From Rufibacter sp. LB8 (GTDB lineage Bacteria; Bacteroidota; Bacteroidia; Cytophagales; Hymenobacteraceae): a stretch of DNA of 64,000 nucleotides. The notes beneath the pieces were generated by a model. It made no database searches. It had not been told where the DNA came from and saw only the letters and a list, made by a program, of their open reading frames with translations. Shown piece by piece: positions 9,068 through 18,014 of the stretch (its first letter is position 1; the number at the start of each line of letters is the position of its first letter). The stretch lies in the NCBI RefSeq assembly GCF_014876185.1, contig NZ_JADALJ010000001.1, forward strand, positions 1,054,001-1,118,000. The letters run 5' to 3'. The position numbers and the translations under genes are program-made.

Positions 9068-10480
9068 CTACACCGCCTTGCGGGGCTTGCGTAGCCGGGC
9101 CGTGATCTTCCGCCAGAAGTCAATCTCCAACAAACTGGAGTCATTGCGGGCCTGGAACAAAAAGAAAATGCCCACCGGCAGCAAGATGCCGTTGGCCGCC
9201 CACATGCCCACCGCCACCGGCGCCACGCCCTCGCGGCCCCACTTCTCGCCCAGAATACTCAGCACGTAGTAGATGATGAAGAACACAATGGAGATGATCA
9301 CGGGCATGCCCAAGCCGCCTTTTCGAATGATGGCCCCCAGCGGCGCGCCAATCAAAAACATGATGAAACACGCCAGTGCCTGCGCAAATTTCTTGTGGAT
9401 CTCTATCTCATAGTTATTGGCTTCGCGCTGAATACTGGCCAACCTTGAGGCATAGGAACTGGTGTAACTCTTTACGTTGCGCGCAGCGTTCAAGGCAGTC
9501 TGCACATCACTGAGGCTGGCCACCGGCAGTGCCTTGGGCTTGGCTTTACCGGTTTTCACGGTGTCTGGCGCTTGAAACGCCGTGAACTGCGTGTGGAACG
9601 GTTTAATGTTAGGCCCCAGCAATTTGGTCTCCACTCCTTTCTGTTTGTTCAGCGAGTCAGTGACCTGGGTAAGCTGATTGATGTTCTTCATCATTTTATT
9701 GTCAGCAAACCATTGGCTGTTGCTCCTGGTCATCTGGAACGAAGACATGTTCACCACCATTTTGTTGTACCCGAAGCCCTGGCGTACAAACCCGCTGCCC
9801 TGGGTGGGGCTGCCTTGGTTGCCCTTGTCCTCCACAAAGGTTTTGCCGTTGAACATCTCCAACACCAGGTATTGGTCATTGAACTGGGTGTACATTTTGC
9901 CCGAGTCGGCCAGCATGACCACGGTGTTGCCCTGCCCGTTGCTGTGGTCATAGATCATGACGTCTTTGAGCGTTTGGCCGTCTGGGTACTTTTTGCCCAC
10001 CCTAATGCTGCGGTTGGGCAAGCCATTGTAAAACGAGCCTTCCTTTAAATCAAGCGATGGTTTTTTCTGCCGTATGTCCCACATGAGGCTGTAGGCGCGC
10101 AGGTTGGCTTTGGGTACTATGGTGTTGTGGAAGAAAAAAGCCGCCACCGTGAGCAGCACCGCAAAGACAAACACCGGCCGCAAGGCGCGCACCAGTGAAA
10201 TGCCCGACGTCTTGATGGCCGTGAGTTCATGGTGCTCGCCCAAATTCCCGAAGGTCATCAACGATGACAGCAGAATAGCCAGCGGGAACGCCATGGGCGC
10301 CAGGTTTAGGCTGAAGTAAAAAAGCAGCTCCGCGATTAAGGAAGCCCCCAAATCCTTGCCTATCAGGTCATCCAGGTATTTTAGGATCACCTGCAGCAGC
10401 AGAATAAACTCCACCACGGCAAAGGTGAGCACAAAGGGCCCCAAAAAGGACTTGAGAATAAGCTTGTCTAATTTTTTCAT
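9068..10480 (-). CDS. LptF/LptG-family permease (YjgP/YjgQ)
   Basis: Inner-membrane permease subunit of the lipopolysaccharide transport ABC system. It begins MKKLDKLILKSFLGPFVLTF, the usual LptF/G start, has three N-terminal membrane segments within the first 120 residues, a large periplasmic beta-jellyroll region (about 125-360), and three C-terminal segments from about residue 365. The 470 residues exceed the usual 350-400 because of an insertion in the periplasmic region, as in many Bacteroidota. LptF and LptG cannot be told apart here. Confidence 0.88.
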   Translation of the reverse strand: MKKLDKLILKSFLGPFVLTFAVVEFILLLQVILKYLDDLIGKDLGASLIAELLFYFSLNLAPMAFPLAILLSSLMTFGNLGEHHELTAIKTSGISLVRALRPVFVFAVLLTVAAFFFHNTIVPKANLRAYSLMWDIRQKKPSLDLKEGSFYNGLPNRSIRVGKKYPDGQTLKDVMIYDHSNGQGNTVVMLADSGKMYTQFNDQYLVLEMFNGKTFVEDKGNQGSPTQGSGFVRQGFGYNKMVVNMSSFQMTRSNSQWFADNKMMKNINQLTQVTDSLNKQKGVETKLLGPNIKPFHTQFTAFQAPDTVKTGKAKPKALPVASLSDVQTALNAARNVKSYTSSYASRLASIQREANNYEIEIHKKFAQALACFIMFLIGAPLGAIIRKGGLGMPVIISIVFFIIYYVLSILGEKWGREGVAPVAVGMWAANGILLPVGIFFLFQARNDSSLLEIDFWRKITARLRKPRKAV

Positions 10481-10573
10481 GTAGATGCGCCGCTTGTCAG
10501 CCGCCAGCCATTCTGGAAAGGTGCTGGCATTGAGGGAAAACGGCCAAATTTACGAAAAGCGGCGGAAAGAAGC

Positions 10574-10969
10574 CTATCCGCCAATCAACTCCCGTAAATT
10601 CTGCACCAGGTTGTCCCACAGTTCGGTCAGCTGTTCAACGTCGCCCACGTCTGTATAGTCTATGATGCGCAGATATTGTTCCTGGGTGAGCTCACTGGTC
10701 TCAATGGAGAAGTCAATATAGCTGTAGTCATGCGGAATGCCCTTGTTGGTGTTCATGAAGGTGAACCTAACCGACTTGTTGGTGCGGTGACTGGTCATTT
10801 CGGCGATGTGGTCTGTGTTGTCCCAGACCAGGTTGAACTTGCGGTCGCCTAGCTGCACCGCCGACTCACAGAGCCACTGGGAAAGCCCCGAGGCGGTGCT
10901 CAGGTACGGGTACAACATCTTGGCAGAGGAATTGAGCGGGTATTCTCGTACAAATTTTATTTTACTCAT
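10574..10969 (-). CDS. START-like / SRPBCC domain protein
   Basis: A 131-residue cytoplasmic protein with the helix-grip pattern: EYPLNSSAKMLYPYLSTASGLSQWL at the start, FNLVWDNTDHIAEM in the middle, and a long C-terminal helix (VEQLTELWDNLVQNLREL). It resembles the Bacteroidota START-like (AHSA1-type) proteins often found next to LptF/G or sigma genes. The ligand is unknown. Confidence 0.75.
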   Translation of the reverse strand: MSKIKFVREYPLNSSAKMLYPYLSTASGLSQWLCESAVQLGDRKFNLVWDNTDHIAEMTSHRTNKSVRFTFMNTNKGIPHDYSYIDFSIETSELTQEQYLRIIDYTDVGDVEQLTELWDNLVQNLRELIGG

Positions 10970-11214
10970 ATTGGTACTAGAACTAAAAGGTAAGGGTATA
11001 GTTTTGGTAAGGGCGGTTCTAAGCGTGAATCCAAGGGTTGCCGTCAGGAAAGCTGGCAGGTAAGCCTGAAACTACAACTTTGCTGGGGCTGGTTTGTTCC
11101 AGGGCGGCGGCGGCTGGGTCTAAGAAAGAACCACCTTGCTGCCTGCAGCAGAATAACTTGCCACTAAAACCCTAATAGTTCTCAAATAAGGCAAAATATT
11201 TTACACAAAAAAGT

Positions 11215-11246
11215 TTGTGGGTTTATAATTCTTCTGCCTACATTTG
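11215..11246 (+). promoter_or_regulatory. Probable promoter of tRNA-Met
   Basis: TTG at 11215-11217 and TACATTTG at 11239-11246, separated by 21 nt, fit the Bacteroidota TTG / TAnnTTTG pattern with slightly long spacing. The tRNA begins 12 bp downstream. Confidence 0.6.
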
Positions 11247-11257
11247 CACCACAATTC

Positions 11258-11331
11258 GGCGGGGTAGCTCAGATGGTTAGAGCGCAGGATTCATAACCCT
11301 GAGGTCGGCAGTTCGATTCTGCTCCCCGCTA
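11258..11331 (+). tRNA. tRNA-Met (anticodon CAT)
   Basis: A 74-nt cloverleaf: acceptor GGCGGGG/CCCCGCT with a terminal G-T pair, D-stem GCTC/GAGC, anticodon CAT at 11292-11294, and T-loop GTTCGATTC. CCA is not encoded. The paired first base suggests an elongator, not an initiator. A tRNA-Ile2 whose CAT is modified by lysidine cannot be excluded. Confidence 0.92.
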
Positions 11332-11335
11332 CAGA

Positions 11336-11363
11336 AGCTCCACTTTACAGTGGGGCTTTTTTG
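11336..11363 (+). terminator. Terminator of tRNA-Met
   Basis: GCTCCACT and AGTGGGGC form a stem around TTAC, followed by TTTTTT, five bases after the tRNA. Confidence 0.85.
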
Positions 11364-11618
11364 TTTTTATACCCTTCCTCCTTCTTTATTCCTTCTTAAA
11401 TTTTCCGCCAATTTGAATACCTGGATTCTAACCTAGGCATGAGGATAAATTAAACTTTCCGTTTTGTCTTCTTATAAAGATCTCGGTTGCAAATGGAGTC
11501 AGCGTTTCTATTCTCTTAGTATCGTTCGCCAAGGATTTTACAAAAGGACAAACTGAGGGAAACTGTATTATATTTTTGTTTAAGCGCTTATCTACAGACA
11601 GAAAAACTGTTCCTGCGC

Positions 11619-11663
11619 TTTCCGTTTTCGGGCTCATTTCTGGAAACGAAGACAAAAACGGAA
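11619..11663. repeat. Dispersed palindrome, copy 3
   Basis: TCCGTTTTCGGGCTCATTT paired with a slightly degenerate complementary arm ending AAAAACGGA. Confidence 0.75.
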
Positions 11664-11808
11664 GTACGCCACACTTTGTACACTCCTTAAATAAGATAGG
11701 AAACGAGCGACAGAATCTGGTCACAACCTCTTTAGGCGAAGTCAATTATGGCAGCAGAAGGTCTGTTCAACCCAAACGCATTCTTCAAGTTGAAAAAAGG
11801 TGGAAGCT

Positions 11809-11850
11809 GCGTTTTCGGGCTCATTTCTGGAAATGAGCCCGAAAACAGAA
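11809..11850. repeat. Dispersed palindrome, copy 4
   Basis: GTTTTCGGGCTCATTT, a CTGG loop and AAATGAGCCCGAAAAC: a fully paired copy. Confidence 0.8.
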
Positions 11851-11907
11851 AAACATAGGCTGCTGGTTATTATTACTTTGCAAAGCGCAGAAAGAAGTGT
11901 TCCTTCA

Positions 11908-12426
11908 CTATTGGTAAACTAAGCCCGTTACTTCCACCAACTCCTCTTCTTTTCCAAACCTTAGCGTTACCTGCTGGCCTGGCTTGGCCCCAATTACGGC
12001 CTTAGCAATTGGCGCCACAAACGCGATTTTCCCTTGGGGCAAAGACGCCTCATCTACGCCCACAATGGTGAAGGTACGCACCAACCCGGGCTTCCCTCCT
12101 TTCACTGTCTTCAGGGTAACCGTGGCCCCAAACCTTACTTCTTCCGGGGCCTGGCCGCTGTTGTCAATTACCTTGGCATTGTTCAGCCGTTCAGACAGGG
12201 CGCTGATCTGCGCTTTAAGAATGGTCAGTTGGCGGGTCCGGTTGGCGGGTTCATCTGGGCTGGCTTCCGTTTTGGCACGCTGGGCTTCCAATTCCTCCAA
12301 TTCCTGGCGCAGCAGTTCCAGACCCTTGGGGGTGACGTAATTGGTTACGCCGGGCGGCAAGGCGGCGCGTGGCGCTATAATGGGTGCCTCGCCGGCATCG
12401 TCTTCTTTTACAAATGCTCTGCTCAT
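11908..12426 (-). CDS. GreA/GreB-family transcription elongation factor
   Basis: Cytoplasmic factor that rescues backtracked RNA polymerase by stimulating transcript cleavage. Residues about 28-85 form the N-terminal coiled coil (TPKGLELLRQELEELEAQRAK ends in acidic and basic turns), followed by the FKBP-like C-terminal domain (VRFGATVTLKTVKG, then TIVGVDEASLPQGKIAFVAP). The 172 residues include about 25 extra at the N-terminus compared with E. coli GreA/GreB. GreB-like is the closer fit, but the assignment is by eye. Confidence 0.8.
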   Translation of the reverse strand: MSRAFVKEDDAGEAPIIAPRAALPPGVTNYVTPKGLELLRQELEELEAQRAKTEASPDEPANRTRQLTILKAQISALSERLNNAKVIDNSGQAPEEVRFGATVTLKTVKGGKPGLVRTFTIVGVDEASLPQGKIAFVAPIAKAVIGAKPGQQVTLRFGKEEELVEVTGLVYQ

Positions 12427-12569
12427 AATTGGTAGAACGAGGCCTTATAATTTAGGTTCATCTGGCTATGAAAGGATGCCTGAGAGCCGCAGGAAGGAGG
12501 GAAAGTAATAGTGGTTTTTAAAATTTTGTTCTACTTTTAGGCGATTCAAAGTTTTAAATAAATTTTAAG

Positions 12570-14090
12570 ATGTCTTCAAATCCTCTGAAATTTGGTGTCT
12601 GGCTGGTGCTGCTCTTGGCGATGGCCGGCTGTAAATCCACCGCACCCGTCGCCACCACCGCTCCCCCCGTTCAGCCTATAAAAGCGCCTTCTGAGTTCAG
12701 GGCTGCCTGGGTGGCCACCGTGGCCAACATTAACTGGCCCAGCAAACCCGGCCTCAGCACTCAGGAACAACAGCGGGAAGCCATAGAATTACTGGATTTC
12801 CTGAAGCAGCATAATTTCAACGCGGTCATCTTTCAGGTGAGGCCCCAAACCGATGCCCTTTACCAAAGCAGTTTGGAGCCCTGGTCTTATTACCTCACCG
12901 GCACCCAGGGCAAAGCCCCAGACCCGTTTTATGACCCATTGCAGTTCTGGATTGAGGCCGCCCATGACCGGGGCCTGGAACTGCACGCCTGGCTCAACCC
13001 CTACCGGGCCCACCATGTGAGTGGCGGCCCGGTTTCTGACCAGTCTATTGTGAAGAAAAAGCCGGAGCTGGCCCTTTACCTGAAAGAAGGCTATTGGTGG
13101 CTGGACCCCGCCCACCAGGGCACGCAGGACCATTCCTACGCCGTGGTCATGGACCTGGTGAAACGCTATGACCTGGACGGTATCCATTTCGATGATTATT
13201 TCTATCCCTACTCTTCTTATAACAAGGAAGAGGATTTCCCGGATCATGTGACCTGGGCGGCTTACCAGAAGTCGGGCGGAAAGATGGCGCGCAACGACTG
13301 GCGCCGGCAGAGCGTGAACCAGTTCATAGAGCGGCTGTACACGGGCATTAAGCAAGAGAAAAAGCATGTGAAGTTTGGGTTGAGCCCCTTCGGGATTTGG
13401 CGCCCCGGCCACCCCGAGAGCATTCAAGGCCTGGACCAGTATGACAAGCTCTACGCCGATGCCAAACTGTGGCTCAACAAAGGCTGGATAGATTATTTCT
13501 CGCCGCAGCTGTACTGGAAAATCAACCAGATTCAACAGAGTTACCCCGTATTGTTAGGCTGGTGGCAAGGTGAAAACACTTTGCAGCGCCACCTTTGGCC
13601 CGGCATTAGCGTGGGCCGCGACAGCACCGCGCGTAACGTACAGGAAATCACCAGCCAGATCATGATTGCCCGCGGCATGCTGCCCCAGAGCCAGGGCGTG
13701 GTGCACTGGAGCATTTCGTCGCTCACTAAGAACCCGCCAATGGCCAAAGCCCTGCTGGCCGGTCCTTATAAAACCGATGCGCTGGTTCCGGCCTCGCCGT
13801 GGCTAGATAAAACCCCGCCGGCCTCCCCTACCATCAGCAGCCAGGTACAAGGTGACTCCGTGCAGGTGTCCTGGTCAACCCAAGAACCAACCGACGCCTT
13901 CAAGTGGGTAGTGTACTCGCAATACGGCAACCGCTGGACCTATCAGGTACTTACACGCAAAGACACTTCCCTCGTGCTGCGTAGGTCCTTCAAAGCACCA
14001 GACGGTACGCAAATCCCACTGTCTAAAGTGGCCGTCTCCGCCATTGACCGCGTAGGCAATGAAAGCAAATGGCAGGAAGTGGCATTGTAG
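12570..14090 (+). CDS. Family-10-like glycosyl hydrolase (GHL10/DUF187) lipoprotein
   Basis: Cell-envelope carbohydrate-active enzyme. A lipoprotein signal ends LLLAMAGC, followed by a linker, then a TIM-barrel domain of the YngK/GHL10 type: EFRAAWVATVANINWPSKPG near residue 44, FNAVIFQVRPQTDALYQS near 90, HAWLNPYRAHH near 137, and YDLDGIHFDDYFYPY near 203. The C-terminal 100 residues look like a fibronectin-III-type domain. GHL10 proteins are thought to act on peptidoglycan or related glycans; the substrate here is unknown. A terminator follows, then the distal end of the cassette array. Confidence 0.85.
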   Translation: MSSNPLKFGVWLVLLLAMAGCKSTAPVATTAPPVQPIKAPSEFRAAWVATVANINWPSKPGLSTQEQQREAIELLDFLKQHNFNAVIFQVRPQTDALYQSSLEPWSYYLTGTQGKAPDPFYDPLQFWIEAAHDRGLELHAWLNPYRAHHVSGGPVSDQSIVKKKPELALYLKEGYWWLDPAHQGTQDHSYAVVMDLVKRYDLDGIHFDDYFYPYSSYNKEEDFPDHVTWAAYQKSGGKMARNDWRRQSVNQFIERLYTGIKQEKKHVKFGLSPFGIWRPGHPESIQGLDQYDKLYADAKLWLNKGWIDYFSPQLYWKINQIQQSYPVLLGWWQGENTLQRHLWPGISVGRDSTARNVQEITSQIMIARGMLPQSQGVVHWSISSLTKNPPMAKALLAGPYKTDALVPASPWLDKTPPASPTISSQVQGDSVQVSWSTQEPTDAFKWVVYSQYGNRWTYQVLTRKDTSLVLRRSFKAPDGTQIPLSKVAVSAIDRVGNESKWQEVAL

Positions 14091-14104
14091 ATTTTTGTTT
14101 ATCC

Positions 14105-14142
14105 AAAAAAAGGAGAAGACTATCAGGGTCTCCTCCTTTTTT
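14105..14142 (+). terminator. Terminator of the glycosyl hydrolase gene
   Basis: AAAGGAG-AAGAC and GTCT-CCTCCTTT pair around TATCAGG, followed by a T8 run. Confidence 0.8.
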
Positions 14143-14185
14143 TTCGTTTTTGGGCTCATTCCAGAAAACGGAGCCGAAAATGGAA
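14143..14185. repeat. Dispersed palindrome, copy 5
   Basis: Degenerate copy (CGTTTTTGGGCTCATT / AACGGAGCCGAAAATGG), the last backbone element before the cassette array. Confidence 0.65.
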
Positions 14186-14201
14186 TCTTGTATTATTTTC
14201 T

Positions 14202-14267
14202 CCTTAACGGTTAGTATAAACGACGGCAAGGCCGTCGGCCGAAGCTGACGTTTATGCAATGTTAGCT
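14202..14267 (-). repeat. attC of cassette C38 (array end)
   Basis: Arms GTATAAACGACGG / CTGACGTTTATGC around GGCCGTCGGCC. The right box GTTAGCTGGT is complementary to ACCAGCTAAC at the other end of C38. The left box (CTTAAC) is the array terminus. Confidence 0.85.
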
Positions 14268-14749
14268 GGTGTAGTTTTTCTTTTTAAAATGTTCCACCAT
14301 TCCCATTTTGTCAACTGGTAACCGATAAAGAACCCTGCTGTCCTTAAAGTCCATGTTAATACTATTTCTACCGTTCTTGCATTGTCGATAAGGTGAAAGT
14401 CAGTTGTTTCTGCCGATTTCACGAACCCATATATCAAGACGATGAAAGTAATCAAGAGAATAAGAACCCGTAGAATTTTATAGGCTAATTCTTTGACATA
14501 TTTTTCAAATAGCTGAAAGAACAGATAAGTGGCAAGAATCGGAGGTGCGAAATTGGCGCCAATTATAAATGCAAGTCCTTTAGTCGGGTTTTCTCTTATT
14601 ATGTGACCGTGCCCTTTGTAAAATGCTTCTCCTTGATAGTCGAAGTTGGACTTTAGAAAATTGCTTAGTAGAAGAACAAGTCCGACAAGAATGAGAGTCA
14701 CGACCCCAAATGAAAGAATCTTGTATAGGCTTGAGTCTTTTGAATTCAT
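14252..14749 (-). CDS. C38: four-segment membrane protein, unknown
   Basis: A 165-residue protein with four likely membrane segments (about residues 10-30, 58-82, 90-112, 130-150), ending in a basic tail. No family was recognised. The frame extends far upstream, but through the neighbouring site and the gene-less cassette C37, so I start at MNSKDSSLYK (14749), 20 nt after the site. Its last residues (ANIA) and stop codon are encoded inside its own attC. It is the cassette farthest from the recombinase. Confidence 0.7.
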   Translation of the reverse strand: MNSKDSSLYKILSFGVVTLILVGLVLLLSNFLKSNFDYQGEAFYKGHGHIIRENPTKGLAFIIGANFAPPILATYLFFQLFEKYVKELAYKILRVLILLITFIVLIYGFVKSAETTDFHLIDNARTVEIVLTWTLRTAGFFIGYQLTKWEWWNILKRKTTPANIA

Positions 14750-14769
14750 TTTTTTATTCTTTCTATACC

Positions 14770-14835
14770 AGCTAACGTCTAATATAAAAAACGGCGAAGG
14801 CCGTCGGCCGAGATGATTTTTATACAATGTTGGCG
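14770..14835 (-). repeat. attC of cassette C37
   Basis: Arms ATATAAAAAACGGCG / GATGATTTTTATAC around GGCCGTCGGCC. Right box GTTGGCGG pairs with CCGCCAAC at the far end of C37. Confidence 0.85.
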
Positions 14836-15216
14836 GACGTTGTTGTTTTATTTTCCCCGCGTATTTTTTCTGCTTTTGACCTGATTTCAGAAAAACAGCC
14901 CGAAAACAGGAAATCGGAGTGTTTGAATTATTCCGATTACAAGTCCAGTTTTGGACTGATTTCCGTAAAACAGGCCGAAAACGCAAATCTGTCCGTCGGT
15001 GATGCACGCATTTTGCGTCAATTCTTGCTCAAACGCAACGTCAATTCCACTTCTGCAACATTGGCTGAAAGTCGGAGGCGTTCCCAACTTCTGCTAAACT
15101 AATCAAAATCCTCTGCTGATTTTCTTCTGCAAGTCCAGACGATTTTTTTTAGAACTTCTGCCACTCTTGCTGATGTTTTTCTGCCGTTCCAGCTGATAAA
15201 ATGTTCTTTCAATGAC
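14836..15216 (-). other. C37: gene-less cassette (non-coding family)
   Basis: About 380 bp without a credible gene. It shares with C28, C19, C16, C9 and C4 two tandem palindromes related to the genome-wide element (near 14869-14912 and 14943-14985), then the blocks GCATTTTGCGTCAATTC, CTCAAACGCAACGTCAATTC and a GTCGG..GCGTTC stretch. It may carry a small RNA or a regulatory region; this is inference. Confidence 0.7.
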
Positions 15217-15285
15217 CGCCAACGGCCTCGTGCATGAGGCGTGCAAGGCCGTCGGCCGTAGCATGGCTTATGCACATTGTTGGCA
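15217..15285 (-). repeat. attC of cassette C36
   Basis: Arms GTGCATGAGGCGTGC / GCATGGCTTATGCAC around GGCCGTCGGCC. Right box GTTGGCAG pairs with CTGCCAAC at the far end of C36. Confidence 0.85.
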
Positions 15286-15289
15286 GTAG

Positions 15290-16003
15290 TTAATATTCTA
15301 GCTCAAAAGTTCCGACTTCGCCTTTTTTTATGTAGATACTGTCCCTTCTAGATATCCTTTGTCCATTTTTCTTGATTAATATCATAAACTGAGTATACTG
15401 GTTACCTGCTGTAATGCCCGATACTTCATATTTGGCAAAAGGAGGGTCTGAACCATAGAACCAATAATTGTGGTTACTGCTTATCTGCTCAACTGGGATG
15501 CCGCCAGAGCCATATGTGTTAATCAAAGGTATTGCCTGGAAAAAATCATCTGAAGAATTCGGACTGAAATTCTTAAATACTACTTTAACTGTTGCCTTGC
15601 TGGGTAAATGTACGTTTGCCGTTACAGTTGTGTCCGTTTTGTTGATACCGTAGTGGCTGTCAAACTGATAATGGTAGCTATTATCCTTTTTTACGGATAT
15701 GTAGTATTGCCCTTCCTCCAATTCTCTGGCTGTAGGCGAAAAGCTAAAAGTATAGCGTCCTTTTTCATCCGTACTCCCTTTAGAGATTAATCTACCTGGA
15801 TTGCCTATAGGTGTAGCAGGGCTGTTCCAACCTAATTCTACAGAAGCACCTGGTACTGGGGTTTGTGAGCCTTGCCCAGTATTGACAGTTATATTGAACG
15901 TCACGCAATTTTGCTTGCAGGGGATATTGACCATAGATTCGTCCCTAGTAAAACAACCTTGTAATAGAAAAGCGACTATTAATAAGTATAAAATGTTTTT
16001 CAT
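15290..16003 (-). CDS. C36: lipoprotein with Ig-like domains, unknown
   Basis: A 237-residue lipoprotein (signal ILYLLIVAFLLQGC). Residues about 35-130 look like a carboxypeptidase-regulatory or Ig-like beta-sandwich (VPGASVELGWNS, then STDEKGRYTFSFSP), and a second beta-rich domain follows. Probably envelope-anchored. The frame stays open upstream, but I start at MKNILYLL because the signal peptide and the 19-nt leader after the site both fit. Confidence 0.75.
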   Translation of the reverse strand: MKNILYLLIVAFLLQGCFTRDESMVNIPCKQNCVTFNITVNTGQGSQTPVPGASVELGWNSPATPIGNPGRLISKGSTDEKGRYTFSFSPTARELEEGQYYISVKKDNSYHYQFDSHYGINKTDTTVTANVHLPSKATVKVVFKNFSPNSSDDFFQAIPLINTYGSGGIPVEQISSNHNYWFYGSDPPFAKYEVSGITAGNQYTQFMILIKKNGQRISRRDSIYIKKGEVGTFELEY

Positions 16004-16022
16004 GATTTTGAGATTTAATTTC

Positions 16023-16154
16023 TGCCAACGGTTTGCAGCTACAAGAAGTTGGCGATTACGAAGCACAAAACTGTCTGCCAGCACTAAACTTGATACGAAG
16101 CACAAAGCTTCATTTAACCACTGAACCGCCAATTTCTTGTAGGTGCTGTTACCT
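16023..16154 (-). repeat. attC of cassette C35, long divergent type (132 bp)
   Basis: It lacks the GGCCGTCGGCC core. Outer arms GCAGCTACAAGAAGTTGGCG and CGCCAATTTCTTGTAGGTGC pair with few mismatches, and the inner part contains GATACGAAGCACAAAGC-type short repeats. Right box GTTACCTGC pairs exactly with GCAGGTAAC at the far end of C35. Confidence 0.8.
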
Positions 16155-16173
16155 GCTGGCATTTCTGTTGTTA

Positions 16174-17424
16174 TTAAACTGTCCTCGCAATTTTCTTAAG
16201 TATATTATGACTTTCTCCAAATTTGCAAAGTGCATCACAATGTTCTCTTAACTCCGAGAACAAAATATATTGAATTTTTGTTTGACTGCTTTTTATAGAT
16301 GGTCTAGAAAGTTGCATTACTACTTCCTTTTCTCTTTTGTTAGGTAAAACAATATATAGGTGTTGTTCACTTTCTGTGAAAGAATATGATAAGTCTGTCA
16401 ACCTTAATATTCCTGAATAAATGGAAGTGCTTTTTTCAACCTCAAACGCACAAATTGGCTTGTTTGTCCCTTTCTCAAACCAAACAACATCAATAAGTCC
16501 AACGGTGTTATAAGTTTCTTTGCTAATTTCCATTTTAGGAAAATTAGATAAACTTAAAAATGAAAAATTATTTCCTTGGTGAGATTTAGATCGGTCATTC
16601 GATGCACTAATTACATCATAACCTAATGCTTGTCCAATTTTCAGTAAATGATACTGCATTTCGGTGTGTACATCAACTTCTAATTGCTCACTCTCTACTT
16701 CTTTCCTTCTTTTCTCTACTTGCTTTTCAAATTTAATTTTGTCTTCTTCTGTTATAAATTTTTCTTCGCCAATAATCATTTTCTTTGCACCTATTTCAAA
16801 TAGTAACCCTGAAAACGCACCAAGGTCGTTAGAAAGTAAAGATTTATGTTTTTCATTTGTTTCAATTAATGTTTCTCGTAGTTTGAGATATTCATTCCAA
16901 GAACCTAATTTTTTGTTGTCATTGAATAGTGTGTTGTAACCATTGACAATTGCAGTGTTAAATGGTGGAATAGTAGTAGGATGCAAAAAATACAAAATGC
17001 TTGCGACCGCAGGACCAAGTCCTTTAATTTTAAGTTGGTCCAGTTTTATTATTTCTTTTAAAATCGCATCTTCTTTTGTGTTGTAATTAAAACAGTTTTC
17101 TAAAAATTGTCCGAAATCGTTTTTATTTTTTTCATTTTCATAAATGTCCGGAATTCTTAATTTTGGTTTCCAATAAAAGGGATGAGCGACACCAACAAAA
17201 ACTTGCTTTTGCTCCGAAATACAAGATAAAACAAACTCTAAGGAACTTCCTTTAAAATCGTTTGGAAAATTTTTATCCTTAATGTCATTTATAACCTGCT
17301 GTACCCCTCTGCGAATTGAACGAAAAGCTTTTAGTCTTTCATCATTATTGGCGAACCAAGTATTGTAAACACTCTCGGGGTCTGCTTTATAATTTCTTAT
17401 TAGTAGTTCAAACTTTTCTGTCAT
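16174..17424 (-). CDS. C35: putative HhH / PD-(D/E)XK nuclease
   Basis: A 416-residue protein, the largest in the array. Residues about 130-175 hold a helix-hairpin-helix-like DNA-binding stretch ([17 protein letters not shown]). The C-terminal third has a restriction-endonuclease-like pattern: [11 protein letters not shown], then [15 protein letters not shown], that is D...ExE-K. This suggests a DNA nuclease, perhaps an orphan type II-like or defence enzyme; no methyltransferase is adjacent. Its cassette carries one of only two long divergent attC sites, so it may come from a different array. The function is inferred from motifs only. Confidence 0.6.
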   Translation of the reverse strand: MTEKFELLIRNYKADPESVYNTWFANNDERLKAFRSIRRGVQQVINDIKDKNFPNDFKGSSLEFVLSCISEQKQVFVGVAHPFYWKPKLRIPDIYENEKNKNDFGQFLENCFNYNTKEDAILKEIIKLDQLKIKGLGPAVASILYFLHPTTIPPFNTAIVNGYNTLFNDNKKLGSWNEYLKLRETLIETNEKHKSLLSNDLGAFSGLLFEIGAKKMIIGEEKFITEEDKIKFEKQVEKRRKEVESEQLEVDVHTEMQYHLLKIGQALGYDVISASNDRSKSHQGNNFSFLSLSNFPKMEISKETYNTVGLIDVVWFEKGTNKPICAFEVEKSTSIYSGILRLTDLSYSFTESEQHLYIVLPNKREKEVVMQLSRPSIKSSQTKIQYILFSELREHCDALCKFGESHNILKKIARTV

Positions 17425-17445
17425 GGTTGTCTTTTTTATGCTTGC

Positions 17446-17512
17446 AGGTAACGGTTTGGCTAAACGACGGCGGAGGCCGTCGGCCGATGCTGGCGTTTAG
17501 CTCTTGTTAGCG
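17446..17512 (-). repeat. attC of cassette C34
   Basis: Arms GGCTAAACGACGG / CTGGCGTTTAGC around GGCCGTCGGCC. Right box GTTAGCGGTA pairs with TACCGCTAAC at the far end of C34. Confidence 0.85.
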
Positions 17513-17524
17513 GTAGGGCTTTTT

Positions 17525-17932
17525 TTAATATTTTAGATAGTCTACTTTTTCTAAAGTCCCAGCGAATTGCATTAGATGACCTTTGCTTGCAGAATTCACC
17601 AGTCCGCGAACAATAACTTTTTTATTTTTCAGCTTTTCCAGCTCTTCTTCAGGCAATAATCCTTCTTCAAAGTCCGTCCAAAGAGCATTTTTTGAATCTT
17701 TCCTGTTTGCGTCCGCCCGAGTTTTATATAATCCAACATTCTCAAATTCATAGAGCAAGATTCCCGTTGCTTCTATATATTTTCCGTCAAATCGGCTGGG
17801 ATTTTCAAGAAGCGTATTAATTTCCACGCTTATATACTTAGTCGATTCTTCTTTTGTCGTTTTGAATTCTTTGGATTCATTGCAACTAAAGAGAAAAAGC
17901 GGTAATAAGATTGTTAAGAGTCTATTCTTCAT
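17525..17932 (-). CDS. C34: small lipoprotein with OB-fold-like domain
   Basis: A 135-residue lipoprotein (LLPLFLFSC). The mature part (ISVEINTLLENPSRFDGKYI, then KKVIVRGLVNSASKGHLMQF) resembles OB-fold 'tRNA_anti-like' lipoproteins, in which a first strand announces loss or gain of a ligand site. Function unknown. The leader between site and ATG is about 16 nt. Confidence 0.7.
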   Translation of the reverse strand: MKNRLLTILLPLFLFSCNESKEFKTTKEESTKYISVEINTLLENPSRFDGKYIEATGILLYEFENVGLYKTRADANRKDSKNALWTDFEEGLLPEEELEKLKNKKVIVRGLVNSASKGHLMQFAGTLEKVDYLKY

Positions 17933-17947
17933 TTTTCTATGCCTTAC

Positions 17948-18014
17948 CGCTAACGGACTTGGCTAAACGACGGCGAAGGACGTCGGCCGAGATGACGTTT
18001 AGCCTTTGTTAGCT
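17948..18014 (-). repeat. attC of cassette C33
   Basis: Arms GGCTAAACGACGG / GATGACGTTTAGCC; the core is GGACGTCGGCC, one base off. Right box GTTAGCTGTT pairs with AACAGCTAAC at the far end of C33. Confidence 0.85.

Larger units (their letters stand above)
11364..11907. other. Non-coding intergenic region with two palindromes
   Basis: About 540 bp without a credible gene. It holds dispersed palindromes 3 and 4. Short open frames across the region read through the palindromes and have no recognisable product. Confidence 0.6.

Noticed and set aside
11258..11331. tRNA-Met as the attachment site of a genomic island
   Set aside because: It lies 2.9 kb from the array end with backbone genes between, and no direct repeat of its 3' end was seen near the array.
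11428..11745. Minus-strand 105-codon frame after tRNA-Met
   Set aside because: It reads through a dispersed palindrome (FPEMSPKTES-type peptide that recurs wherever the element is translated).
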